From: Excoecaria cochinchinensis | Lineage: Eukaryota > Streptophyta > Magnoliopsida > Malpighiales > Euphorbiaceae | Length of the DNA: 64,000 nt | Reading direction: 5' to 3' | NCBI GenBank assembly: GCA_947683425.1 | Contig: CANTUQ010000008.1 | Location: 2,303,501 to 2,367,500, forward strand | Part shown: positions 11,666 through 23,447 of the stretch, piece by piece | Layout of the letters: each line of letters begins with the position of its first letter | Numbering within the stretch: the stretch's first letter is position 1 | Translations under genes and position numbers: made by a program | Notes under the pieces: model-generated | Databases searched by the model: none | Seen by the model: the letters and a program-made list of their open reading frames with translations, nothing else | Told to the model about the DNA's origin: nothing

Positions 11666-13919
11666 TGTAACAACCGGATTTGGACCCTCTAAGTTTTGGT
11701 TATGTGTTAGATAAGTGGCAGCCTGGGAGTTGGACACCTGTATTTTATACATGTGTTAGTAGGAAATTAACTTAAGGGAGATACATTATTGAAGGGGTTT
11801 GGCATTAATTAAAGTTAATGGGGGAGTTAATGTGGTTAGTGGCAGTAATTAATTTTGGATGAGGGTTGATCGGCTGCCCCTTTGTTCCTCTCCAATTTTG
11901 TTTTGCTTTTAGCTTTTATTCTTTTTTTTTCTCCTTTGGTTTCTGCCGTGCTCCCTTTGATTTTCCATTTCTTTTTCTTTTCTTCTTCTTTTGGTTGCTC
12001 CTTAAGAGAGTTACCTGGATTAGTTTAAAGAGAGTGTTGTGAGGGTTGAGTTGGTTCTTGTGAAGAGGTAAGTAGTGGATTTTCATGTATTGGTCTTCTT
12101 CTTCTACTTGGTTTTGTGTATTTGATTTAAAGTATAAGAGGATTGATTCAAGTGTTATTTGAATGATTTTATTGAAGCTGTTGACAAGAGATTAGACAAA
12201 GGCAAGGAAAAGATTGGAACCGATTAGAGAGAAGTGATCAAACTACCTAGAGGTTGGGATCGAGTGTGATTTCAGTTATTTCTGCATGTGTTTGAGCATT
12301 TTATGCTTGATTAGAGAGATGTATAAGTAGTGATGCACGATGAGCTTTGATTAGTTCATTAGTTTTGTTTTAGTTGTATGACTGTTATGTATTCATTTTG
12401 ATTACTTGTAGTGTTTGAAGGAATTAACATGTTAAGATTTTCGTCGAATAGTAAAAATTTGAGTATTTATTAATGATTGACATTTTTGAGCATTTTGGAA
12501 GTATGGTTTTATATGATTTATTCATTTTAATTATTTGCTGCTCCGAGTCGTGTCCGCCAGCACGACTCGTATCTTTGGACTTTGACACGAGTCGTGACAT
12601 TGTGTACGACTCGTGACAGCTCCTCTCCGTAGATTGAGCACGAGTCGTGGAGGAAGTGCAGCTTCCTCTGTAGGGAGAGCACGAGGCGTGCTCAAGTGCA
12701 CGAGTCGTGCAGTATAGCTTGTCCGGTTTCAAGATGTGAAAGCCAGCCCACTCGACATGTACATCTCGCTCTGCATGTACAGCCAGCTCGAAATGTACAT
12801 CCCGCTCGGCATGTACAGTATGCCCAGCATGTAGAGCCCGTTCGGCTAGAAGAGTCGTTTGGCATGCAGGGAGAGCACGAGGCGTGCTCAAGTGCACGAG
12901 TCGTGCAGTATAGCTTGTCCGATTTTGAGATGTGAAAGCTAGTCCGCTCGGCATGAAGAGCTCCGCTAGCCATGTAGAGCCCCAATCGGACTGAAAATGA
13001 TTTTTCTCATGTTTTGCTATTGTCTTGTTAATGATAGTGATTTTGGATAATGAATGTATTGTAATTTTGAGTGAGGGAGTTGAGCCTGAAGTGTCATAGT
13101 AGTGGATAGATAAGCATGCTTATAAAGGGTTAACGTGCGGCTGCTATCGTGACCTTAATTGGTCTATTGACGAATACCTAGTGTATTTAATTTTGAGTTA
13201 GGTCTCTAGAGTTTGATACTGTTTATCAGTATTTGAAGTAAAGTACCCGTATCCACCATTGTTCAGAATTCAGGCTACTGTATGGTTTGTAGTGTACAAG
13301 AGGTGTAGTAGAGACTTGTATATGTATATGAACATAGTATGACATGATATCGATATTGTTTACCATATTTGGATTTTTGCACATATAACAGGTTATAGTG
13401 TGATGTTATTTGTTACAAGGCAGTATGTATATGGTTATTTGTAAATGACATGACTCTTGATATGCGTTTGATCTATTTGTGACTTCGCTCGAAGTCTATT
13501 ACTTTTGTTTATTCCCACTAACCGTTATCTCTTAGCACAGACGTTTATTTTCGTGCAGGTTTGCTAGATTGGATCAGTGAGTGCGCATCTGCAGGTCATG
13601 GCCACTAGGAGCTTGTATATGATCTTTTTGTATAAGATAGAGTTTCTTATATTTTGAGTAACATCGTTATGTATATAGAAAAGTATAGTAATGAAGTGTA
13701 AATGTTAACTGTATTGTACATGTATTGAAGATGAATCTGTATTAAGTATAAAGCTTTTGTAATATGTACAATTTATATATTTATAAGAGTAGTAAGTTTG
13801 GCCCCAGATATTCTAATTATTTTCTCTTTATTGCTTCCGCTTTTGAGTAGGAATGATTATACATCTATGTTTGTTGCGTGGCGCCCCGATTTACTCCCAA
13901 GGGGTATTGGGGTGTTACA
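11666..13919 (+). repeat. 3' LTR of the gag-only element
   Basis: 2254 bp, same termini as the 5' LTR and colinear with it. It includes the GC-rich palindrome block at about 12540-12990. It differs by scattered substitutions and small indels, including an extra CT-rich stretch near 11930-11970. A minus-strand frame (12424-12954) is the repeat-derived counterpart of the one in the 5' LTR. Confidence 0.9.
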
Positions 13920-16727
13920 ATTAATGGATTAATTTAATAGTTTAATGATTGTAATATTTTTAAAATGGATATTGAAATAAAAAAATTGATTATATAGTAA
14001 TTCAATGGAAAACTTTAGAATTTAATTGGATATATTTTAATGTAGACATATCCAAAGCGTATAGGATCGAATATGTGTATGTAAGATAAAATGATTGCGT
14101 AAATAAGTTAAAAACAATAAGTTAGCCAAATGATATACTAATGAAGTATAGAGAATCTTCATGTAAATTATTGATTTAATTGTGAACATAAATAATTAGA
14201 ATGGAAATAAAATATTGTATTTTTTGTTAGTATTTAATAATGAAGAATTTGAAATTGAATTGATGAAAATGGAAGTGAAGATGTCTATTGGTTGAATGAT
14301 ATTCTAATGAATTAATGATATGAATGGAATGTAAGTTAAGTATTTTTCATGGTGAGTTAATAAAAAAAATAATTTCTTTGCCCTTAGTAGTAGTCTAGTG
14401 GTTAATCTAATTCAAGATATAGTTGGCTAGTCATAGGAACACCATACCGCGGTAGCGAGTCATGATGACTCGCATCAGTAGGCCAATGATGGTCTACTAA
14501 AGTGTAAAAGTGAAAAGTGTACAATAAATTGCAGTGAAAGTGTTTGAGTGGTCCTTTAGAGTCACTCTATAGTGTATTGGACCTATGGGGTCCAAGTTCC
14601 GTGTATTCGGTTCGAGAATTCTATCGGATTGATGCTAGGGGCAAAATTGTAAAATTGGATTAAAGTGTACTTGGACATGAGAATGATATTGTAAGAATTA
14701 AATGAAAATTTGCAAGGTAAAGTAATAAATATGAATTAAAATGAATAAATAAATAATATTGTTAAGTAAAATTGAGTAAATGAGAGTTAACATGAAAAGA
14801 GTGAAAAGAAAGGACTTAATTGTGGGAATGAAAAGGCTTTAGTGATGAAATGGTAAAAATGTTAATTTTAATGGTTAATAAGGCTATATAAGAGAAAACA
14901 TAAAATAAGTTGGTAAAATAATTAATTTGATTATTGTATAAGAATTGAATTGGAATTTGGTATGAAAATGATACATTAAGGACTAAACGGTAATTGGTAA
15001 GTCAAATAATGAATTAAATACGAAGGTAAAGTTAATTGGTAGCATTATTATAAATAACAGTTTTAAAGGGCGATATTGTAATTATAATAACAAGATCAAA
15101 AGTATAATTTAATAGGAATTTGAATTAACAAGTGCAATTGTCAATGAAGACTGATAATTATATAGTAATGTATACCAGTGAAGGGTTTAAAAAGGTAATT
15201 AAGCACAAAAGAAAAATATAAGTATTAAATAGAAATTGTTCATATTAAAGGAATGAACTAAATGAGATAAAAAAAAACATAGTTTAGTGATAATGGCAAT
15301 TAGTGGACGGGTTAACGTATAGAGATAAGTTAAAGAAATAAATTGAAATTAGTGAATCGGTAAAAATGATTAAAATGATATAATTCGTATAACTAATGTA
15401 AATGAGTATTTGACTTCATAGAGGTAAAATATAAGATTTTAATACTTTTAGCGTATGATATAAATAAGTATATTAAAGTAATATTAAATGATAAAATGAA
15501 TAAAAATAAAACATAAATGTTAAAGATATTGTGATAATACAACAAAGTTCTTAGAGACAGAAGCATAAGTAACAGTTATATAATTTTAGATATAGAAAAT
15601 GAAAATAATAATGATAAGCAAATGAAAATGACATGGAAAGTTAATAATAGAAAATTGTTAACTGTTAAGATTATAATGCTACGTTTAGAAAATATTATTA
15701 AGGAAAAATAAAGATAATTCTGAAACAGAAATAAAATGATTAACTTAATAGTAACTCATATGCTAAGGTTTGAATAAAAGTTATTATGTGATAATAGATT
15801 AAGAATTGATTAAGTTATGTATTATTGGATTGTTGTGCCCATGATGGGTTGTGGTATTATCTGAATGCAGAAGAATAGGTAAAGTATAAAGCTATTATAC
15901 TGTCAGAATTTAATTAAGTGAATAGTAACTCAGACAATTATAGGTCATTTAGCAAATGCAGTAAATGGGATAGTAAGCAATTGAAGTGAAATGAACTTGA
16001 AGGATTAGACATTAAAGATAATAGACATTGGTTTAAGTAATCGGTAAGCAAAGATTAGTAAAGATTAAGAAACTGAAAAAAGGTATTAATGGTATTAAAG
16101 AAATAGGAGAGTTAAAGCTACAGGCTATTATTTGTAAAAATACAAATGAAAATGTTAAGGTTTTAGTGTAAACAGTAATAATTAGATAATTGGAATCAAC
16201 AATTTAAATTAACAATAAAAATAATGACAACTGAATTGGATAAGAGATTTAGTAACTGATGGATTGAATTATAAGATAAGTAAAATCTCAAAAGAAATAA
16301 CATATAGGTAATGTATAGATAAGAATATACTTGTATGCGTCTATGCTTATAATTATAGGTTGGAAAGTTTATGTATTCACCACTGGGCATTTTAATGCTC
16401 AGCGCGTAAATTGTTTATGTGCGAAGGTTTGGAAGATAGAAGTTTAAAAGTGGCTGGGATTTCAGTATTGTTCGAGGATAGTCATAGATGGTAAAAATGG
16501 ATTCATAGGCATGACATGTATGTGACAATTGTATATGAAGTATGAATGTTTACATAAAGAGTTTTAATGGATCTGTTTGAGATGCTATATTGTTATTGTT
16601 AATAATAAATAAGTAATATAGTAAAAAAAAAATTACCCTCTAGAGTATCGAGTTTCACTTTAATGTTTATCAGTGTGCTGTTTAAGACATTCAATGTCTG
16701 TACCATTTACGGACGTAGGGTGTTACA

Positions 16728-16879
16728 ATAGATAAATAATATAGATCAGTCATCTTTTGTAATTTTTATAGATTATTAAAATTTAAAAGTAATTGAAATA
16801 TATTGATATTCAAAAAAATCAATATCAAAATAAAATTTAATTCAACAATTTAAAAAATTAATTAATCAGTTTGATATTG
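16728..16879. other. AT-rich spacer
   Basis: About 150 bp between the end of the large LTR and the first recognisable Copia-2 LTR sequence. Nothing identified. It may include the decayed outer end of the Copia-2 LTR. Confidence 0.4.
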
Positions 16880-17061
16880 TAGAGAGTGTTTCATGTTACA
16901 CGCTCTTAAACACCATTTAACATCATTTTGGCATAATTTAGACTTCATCTTGACATAATTTCGATGTTACCAAATCTGATATCTAATTATCTATTTATCG
17001 AATTCTAAAATTAAAGCTCTTTTTTAGATATGATTAGATAATTTTTATCAGATTAAGATAC
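16880..17061 (-). repeat. Copia-2 3' LTR, outer fragment
   Basis: Matches the Copia-2 5' LTR at about 58820-59030: the shared TCATTTTGGCATAATTT, AAATCTGATATCTAATTAT and TCAGATTAAGA blocks occur in the same order. It is cut at 17061 by the Tat insertion and resumes at 39293. The left limit is uncertain. Confidence 0.8.
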
Positions 17062-17389
17062 TGTAGACACCGGGTCTTGGAACAGTCTAAATCAGGATTA
17101 CCCAATGATGAAATTAAGTGTGCCTGTTTATAGGCAAAAATGAAAGTTGGAAGTGATGATTTCCTTGTTGGATTGATTTATTAGAAATAAATAAAAATGT
17201 ATTTTAAAAAATTATTTTGAGACAAAAAGGGTATGTTTTGAAATTATAGTTTTTTAGAAAATTAAAAAAAAAAATTTGCAAGTGTCGGGGGCGTGGCGGC
17301 ACGCTCGCCCCGAACGCCCGCTTTTAGGACGATCGAGAGAGGTTCATAAAAACTTGTAAGAAATTACAAGGGCGTTTATTTCGGACAAC

Positions 17390-17720
17390 AAGGAGGTTTC
17401 ATGGAGTCGCCACCCAATAGAACATTGGGAAAGTTCGTCTAGCCGCAGTGAGCCTAAGACAGCACAGCTATGTCCATCATAGGCAAGCCGGAGGTTTCTT
17501 GGAAGCCCTACCCTAACATTAGCATGGCCCTCTCGGCCTCGCGCTTGGGCAAACCAAAGGTGTCTTGGAGGTCCTACCCTAATAGAATATTAGGATGGCC
17601 CTCTCGCCTCGTGGCGCTTAGAACTGTGCAAATTGAGCCTTTTTACGGGACACAAGAGGTGTCTTGGAAGCCCCATCCCAATAGAACATTGAGATGGCCC
17701 TCTCGTCTCGTTGAGCCCAA
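17390..17720 (-). repeat. four imperfect tandem units in the Tat LTR, GC-richer
   Basis: Units share GAGGTTTCATGG / GAGGTTTCTTGG / AGGTGTCTTGG, followed by CCCTACCC or CCACCC, AATAGAACATT and (in three of them) ATGGCCCTCTCG. CCCAATagaacATTGGG is a small hairpin. A plus-strand frame (17470-17775) is produced by this repeat and is not called as a gene. The first unit contains TGGAGTCGCCAC (17402-17413), which resembles the element's own PBS. Confidence 0.7.
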
Positions 17721-18629
17721 AGACCAGAGAAGTTTCGGGACTTTCCATTTATTCATACCTTGGTTAAATTTATAATTGAATTTTGAATTGAGCGTTTCAT
17801 CCCATTTCTCATTCAATTTTAATGCAATTTAATTTAACGCGCATGTTAATCACATAATGAAAGCGGTAAATAAAGTAAATGAAAGCAAAATAAATTACAA
17901 GAAAATTAGGGGCAGAATACAACCTCCATTATAAATAAAAAAATAAATCATACATAAAACAGGTTATTTGTTAAAGATGAGGACATTGATCCTCACATGC
18001 ATGTTTAAAGAAAATAATTTTAGGGTGACAATTTATTTTGGATGGAAGAAATTAGGACATTGGTCCCATTTTTATTAAAAAAAATCCAAGTTCAGTTAAT
18101 AGAAATATATTTGTGATTGTTTTATTAACGTGATGAGAAAATAAATTTATTAAAAATTACATAATAAAAATACAATAAACCCAAAAATAATAAAAAACTA
18201 AAGAATGGCGAATCTACCCGAAAAACATCTCCAAATCTCCATGGCTTCCACTTGGTATGGAAAAATACTCACACATAAAAATAAGTATTGAAAATAAAAG
18301 AAAAACAAATAAAAGTGAAGTTAGTAATAAAAAATTAGTTTAAACATGTAATAAAGATAATTAAAATAAAAACAAATAAACATGCATCATGTATGGAAAA
18401 TCAATTAAATGTCATAATAAAATATGCAACTTTTCATATTAACAATTCAACATACATAAAAAAACATATATGATAACAAGCATAAAACTCACCAAGCATG
18501 AAAACATAAATAACAATAAAAATAAAATTTAACATGCATGAAAACATAAATATTAACAATAAAATATAACATGCCTAAAAATATAAATAATAATAACAAT
18601 AATACTAGTAACAAATTATAACAATAAAT

Positions 18630-18641
18630 AAGAATAATAAA

Positions 18642-18699
<58 letters not shown>

Positions 18700-18711
18700 G
18701 TAACGACAAAC

Positions 18712-18775
<64 letters not shown>

Positions 18776-18822
18776 AAATAATGGTAATAATGATAATAAT
18801 AATACTTAGGATGATAAATGAC

Positions 18823-18880
<58 letters not shown>

Positions 18881-19107
18881 CACAATAACAACCAAGGAAT
18901 ATGAACAATCAAATAAACATGCAAGAGTAACAAGAAATAAAATAAATATAACTTATTAAAACATAATAAATAATAATACCATTAAAAATAACAATAATAA
19001 TATATGAACAACAATGATGATAACAATAATCATAAAAATAGAAATTAAAGATGAATAATCAAATAAAGAACAAAAGGATAATAATAATATATTTCAAAAA
19101 AAAAAGG

Positions 19108-19151
<44 letters not shown>
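18630..19151. repeat. interrupted (AAT)n microsatellites in the Tat LTR
   Basis: AAT runs at about 18637-18695, 18710-18772, 18821-18878 and 19105-19151, with degenerate AAT-rich sequence between. The last run is the insertion site of the following solo LTR. Long poly-Ile/Leu/Tyr frames on the minus strand (18489-18933) are repeat artefacts. Confidence 0.9.
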
Positions 19152-21937
19152 TGTAACACTCTCATACCCCCGGTAAGGAATATCGGGGCGTCACGCGGCA
19201 CATACTTATACATATACATATACCTACACTAGCGAAAACGATAACAATAAAATAATTAGACTATCTTTAGGGCCAAACAAAACACAGTTCTCTTACAACA
19301 TATATAAACTGTATATATTACAAAAGCTTTATACATATACATCTTCGGTACATATACCAAATAGTTAACATATACATATAAACACTGTACTTTCTATCTA
19401 CATAATGATGTTACTCAAAATGTAAAAACTCTATTTCTATTTTATACAAAAAGAAATCATAACAAAACTCCTAGTAGCCTTGACCCGCAGATGTCCGCTC
19501 ACTGGTCCAAACCTGTAAACCTACACGGAAATAAACATCCGTGCTAAGCGATAACGCTTAGTGGGGATGAAAATAATGCAAAGGACTTCTTTACGAAGTC
19601 ACAAATAATTCACGCACTTCATGTAACAAAATCAGCTAGCTCATACATATAGCTCTTATACATATACAGGTTGCATGCTCAGTTATCGAATGCTATGAAT
19701 TCACATGTATATAACATCTACTCTTTTACTTGTTCATGTACTCTACAACTTGTACATATCATTTATTCCAATACACGCTATCATGTGTTCACATTCATGT
19801 CAACATACTCATGTAATCATACACTTGTATACAGAACTGTAATGTACTTAAACATTACTCTCATGTACTATAGCATTTATTCAGAACACTACTCTTTAAA
19901 TGTCTCAAATTCACTACATCACATTAATAAGACAAGCCTGAATTCCTTTCATGGTGGATACGGGTAACTCTGGATACTGTTTACAGTATCTTACATGTGG
20001 AGAATTAACTCAAACTCTATGGAATACAAAAGGTATTCCGAACTCTGGGCACAATTAAGGCCAACTCTAGCAGCTGCACTCTAGCCCTTTATAAGCATGC
20101 TTATCTATCCACTATAACGGTAATCAGGCTCAACAACAACTCAATTATACGTTACTCTAATGCCAAAGCATAGATTATAACTCAAGTGCACTCATCAATT
20201 TCAGAGGCATTTAATTCATTTACAATCTTTATTAATCATGTTCAACAATTAAAAGCATGTAACATTTAAATTCCATGTATAAACTCTTATAACACATCAT
20301 CATATACATGCACTCACAAGTTCACCCATATCTATAATGCCATTTTCTATCCTTCATACAATTGTACATTGTTACTTTATTAGTTAAATTACAAATCTTA
20401 AACATACTCAAATGTATTTTCTCATAGATACCCACTTTATAGTCATTTAAGGACCCTAATCATGTATAATAAGTTAAGGGGAAGGGTAAGGGGTTGACCC
20501 ATGCCAAATATGAGCTCAAAATGAAGGAGAAAATTCTCAAAATGGGTTGTTCTATCGCGAGGTCGCGACCTGTGTCGCGCTCGCGACAGAAGCTCGCCTC
20601 TGGTGCCTCACGAGACTGCTTTTTACCCTAAACTTGCATTGCACAAATCACCATCTAGACCACATTTGTAGGCAAAGTGGTCTTCATACCAATTGTTCCC
20701 TAGGATGTTAACTTTCAAATGGGACAATTTTAAGGTCATTTGGACATCGAAAAATTGAGTTATGATCTAGAAAACCTATACTGTTCAAGTAACCCGACCC
20801 AAACAGGGATGCTACGGTCTTTAACAGTTTCGAGAATCATAGGGCTAGAATTAGCTCCAGCTTCCTCTTAGTCATTTTTAGCTATGGATCTTAGATTTCA
20901 GATGCAATTTGAGTCAACAAAATTGAAGCTCTGTAACTCTACTTATGACAAAAACCATATTCAAAGGTCTAATGAAACCCAAACAGAATTTCTCTAAAAT
21001 CACTTTTTACACACAAAACCATATGAAAACCATTTAACACATCCAAAACTCATACACCATGATTCAACACATGATCACAAACAAGTATACATATCGTGAG
21101 CTCACTAAAAACAATCAAAATAAGATTCGCACGCGATCCTTACCTCTAGGAAGCTCGAACTAAGCTCTCTATTCAGCTCCAACCCTTTCCTTTACTTTAT
21201 CCCATTTCTTGTTCATAGGTTCCACAAATCACATAGAAAATATTTTGAGTTAGATTTTTTCTCACTTTAAATTAAAAATAAAAAGAAAAAGAAGGTCAGA
21301 TCGGAAACTAATCAAGCTTACCTTCTTTTACTCTTAAAACCAATCCAAGGGGCTCTCTCTCAAGAACAAAGCAAATAAAGAAGAAAATAACAAAGGGAAG
21401 AGCAAGGGAGGGAGAACAGCTGACCAAAGAAAAAGAAAGAAAGAAGAACTAATGGCCAAAGTAAGAAACCCACGTGAAAGAAGAATGGGAGTTGGTCAAT
21501 GTTAATCCCAAAATTAAATTCCCACCTTCCATATTTAATACATATACATCTCCCTTAATTTCTTATTTCCTTTTTAATTCATAAATATATCTCTCTCTTA
21601 TAAATACCTAAATATCCCTTTAGCCACATGTCACCCTCCTACAACACCACTTATCATGCTCCTACGCCGCCACGTGTCACTTTCATACGGTGCCACATGT
21701 CCAATACACATCTCAAGGTCTCTTAAAACCCACGTGTGCAAGCATCTCGCGAGAGGGTTCTGTCGCGCTTGCGACAGAACGCTCACATCCACACCAACCA
21801 GCTATAGTTAAAAAACCGCTGGAGTGTTCTGTCGCGCCCGCGACACTTATCGCGCTCGCGACAGAACTCTCGCACACAACACTTACTTTTTCGAACAAAA
21901 ATCCATAATTCTTTTAGGACCACTTTGGGGTGTTACA
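19152..21937 (-). mobile_element. solo LTR, Tekay/Del-like, minus strand, TSD ATAAT
   Basis: 2786 bp from TGTAACACTC to GGGGTGTTACA, flanked by ATAAT at 19147-19151 and 21938-21942. The duplication lies in an AAT repeat, so it is less telling than usual. Reverse-complement homology to the gag-only element's LTR is clear, e.g. 19470-19570 against about 9880-9980 (the CCCACTAAGCG...TTAGCAC and TGGATCAGTGAG blocks). It contains GC palindromes at 20551-20592 and 21742-21872. No PBS, PPT or coding sequence is attached, so it is a product of LTR-LTR recombination or an old solo LTR. Confidence 0.88.
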
Positions 21938-21945
21938 ATAATAAT

Positions 21946-22345
21946 TGATGGGAAAATAAAAGAAGAAAGATACATACTTGTTGTAGCGCGGTAAATCTCG
22001 TTGCGGAAGCGATACAAGGATCTCCTTTTATTTGGTCACCGGTCTGGCTATTACCCACTCTGGATAAGAGCAACTAGATCACAATCTAAGAGCCCTTGTA
22101 AGATTAACACAATAAATCGTGAGTGGGAACAAGCAGTCTTGCGGCGTATACGTTTTCTCATTACCAAATTATGTGGACCTCACCTCTATTTATAGAGGTC
22201 CTAAAGGCTAGAATCTTATCCCTAGTCTAACTCAGAATCCTTTCTGAGATAGGATTTGGTAATTTAATTCAGATTAAATAACTCAATTTAATCTGGATTG
22301 GAACTCAATCCAATAAAGAGTCATGGGCGCATCCCAACTCTATCA
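21946..22345 (-). repeat. Copia-1 3' LTR
   Basis: 400 bp. The TATA box (CTATAAATAG on the minus strand) sits within a perfect inverted repeat, ACCTCTAT-TT-ATAGAGGT at 22182-22199. Confidence 0.95.
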
Positions 22346-22357
22346 TCTCCCACTCGC
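22346..22357 (-). other. Copia-1 polypurine tract
   Basis: GCGAGTGGGAGA on the minus strand, directly before TGATAGAG of the 3' LTR. Confidence 0.75.
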
Positions 22358-23447
22358 ACATGAAGGAACACATTCCTTTAATAATCTACAGTTATACTGG
22401 CTAATAGATTGTGTGACCAGCATACCTCGAGAGCACTATTACTATACAGCTGTTAGGGATATGGAGCTTCTCGAAAAAGGCGATCCTTTTATTTCACATA
22501 TGCCTAACCCTAGATGACCTTCTCACAATTACTGTTTTAACTCATGATCTCATAAAACATTATTCGTGTTCGCTATTATGTTTCTACTTATAAAAAAGAT
22601 AATAGACATGTCGGTGAACCACGAATTCTTATGAATGTGATCAAAAGGTTATCTTCCCCTCTTACTATATGCCATCCATCATGATTCAACTCGTTTTTCT
22701 AGTTAGATCCGCCAGGCCTAAATTTTTCTCCAGACCTCTTGAAAACTAACTAAGCTAGCCACATTGAACCATACTTCAGGGATAAGTTAAGGGTTCTAAG
22801 GGTCGAAATATAAATAGGGTCTCACAATAGGGAAAGTTGAGATCAATATTATTAAATTCCCATCCCTTTGGTCACTTAAGCACATACGGTATAAAACATG
22901 TGTTATGGTGTTCTTTCTTTCCCTTAAAGGAGCGCATGTCTCACATTTAAAATAATGTGTATAATAAACACCATAGAGAAGCGTAAGGTTGCGACGCACC
23001 AAAGCACCCAACTTTAGTTCGCTTACTTAAGAACTACTTTTGGATTTTAAGACAGAATATGGTAGTTACATATAACTAACCATCAGATACCATATGATCC
23101 TTATTTGGATCTCAATCCAAAGCATACAACCTCATGTATGACTTTATCTCGCGCCTTAATAAGACATATCTTGTAATTTCTGCAAGACGGCACTTTTATT
23201 TTGAACAGGCTCTCGAGCATACTCATTTGTTCAAAAATCGCCTTGTCTTAGTTTTTGCCAATTCATTGACAAAACTAAGGTAAACACCCTAGTGAGTGGG
23301 CTACTTCTCTGTCCGATATGCTCAAACTCAAACAAATAACAGTAAGTCTTCACACATTAAACATTTACACTCATGTATTGCCAACAATGAACTTTATTAT
23401 TATTCACAAATAATAATGCTAAGGGATTACAATAAAGTTAGTACACA
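22358..23447 (-). other. Copia-1 long 3' untranslated region
   Basis: About 1.1 kb between the end of RNase H and the PPT with no meaningful frame. It is well matched, block by block, in Copia-2 (39355-40440), e.g. the shared CTTCCCCTCTTACTATATGC and GAACCATACTTCAGGG, so it belongs to the family rather than being a later insertion. Confidence 0.7.

Larger units (their letters stand above)
8067..13919 (+). mobile_element. gag-only Tekay/Del-like LTR retrotransposon (TR-GAG type), TSD ATTAA
   Basis: Complete non-autonomous element of 5853 bp. LTRs are 8067-10258 and 11666-13919. Both begin TGTAACAACC and end TGTTACA. The target duplication ATTAA is at 8062-8066 and 13920-13924. The internal region is only about 1.4 kb: PBS, gag with two zinc knuckles, a short stub and the PPT. 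Protease, RT, RNase H and integrase are absent. The 3' stub keeps the family's hallmark end (ATTTCGAGGACAAAATTTC then the purine tract). The nearest lineage is the Tekay/Del chromoviruses, from LTR termini, PBS and the double-knuckle gag. It would need another element's Pol to move. Confidence 0.9.
6735..16727 (+). mobile_element. large Ty3-type LTR (probably solo), split by a nested element
   Basis: The parts are about 6735-8066 and 13920-16727, together about 4.1 kb once the nested element (8067-13919) is removed. Evidence for an LTR: a TATA box TATAAAAGG at 6956-6964; a pyrimidine-rich leader with TCTCTCTCC straight after it; a tail at 16370-16727 with the Tekay/Del-style accepting region (CACCACTGGGCATT); and a terminal TGTTACA ending at 16727. 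The left terminus could not be fixed: no TG end with a 5-bp duplication matching the right flank (ATAGA) was found, so 6735 is approximate. No PBS, PPT or coding remnant was seen between the parts, favouring a solo LTR. Confidence 0.55.

Noticed and set aside
17062..17290. Reading the left arm as an independent plus-strand Tat LTR
   Set aside because: Not excluded, but the GATAC duplication pairs 17061 with 39288, and the Copia-2 LTR rejoins across it, so one insertion explains the data better.
17470..17775. 101-codon frame with repeated SWKPYPN-like units
   Set aside because: Direct translation of the LTR tandem repeat. It lies in the non-coding U5 side on the opposite strand to the element.
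18489..18933. Poly-Ile/Leu/Tyr frames (also 30014-30292)
   Set aside because: Translations of AAT microsatellites.
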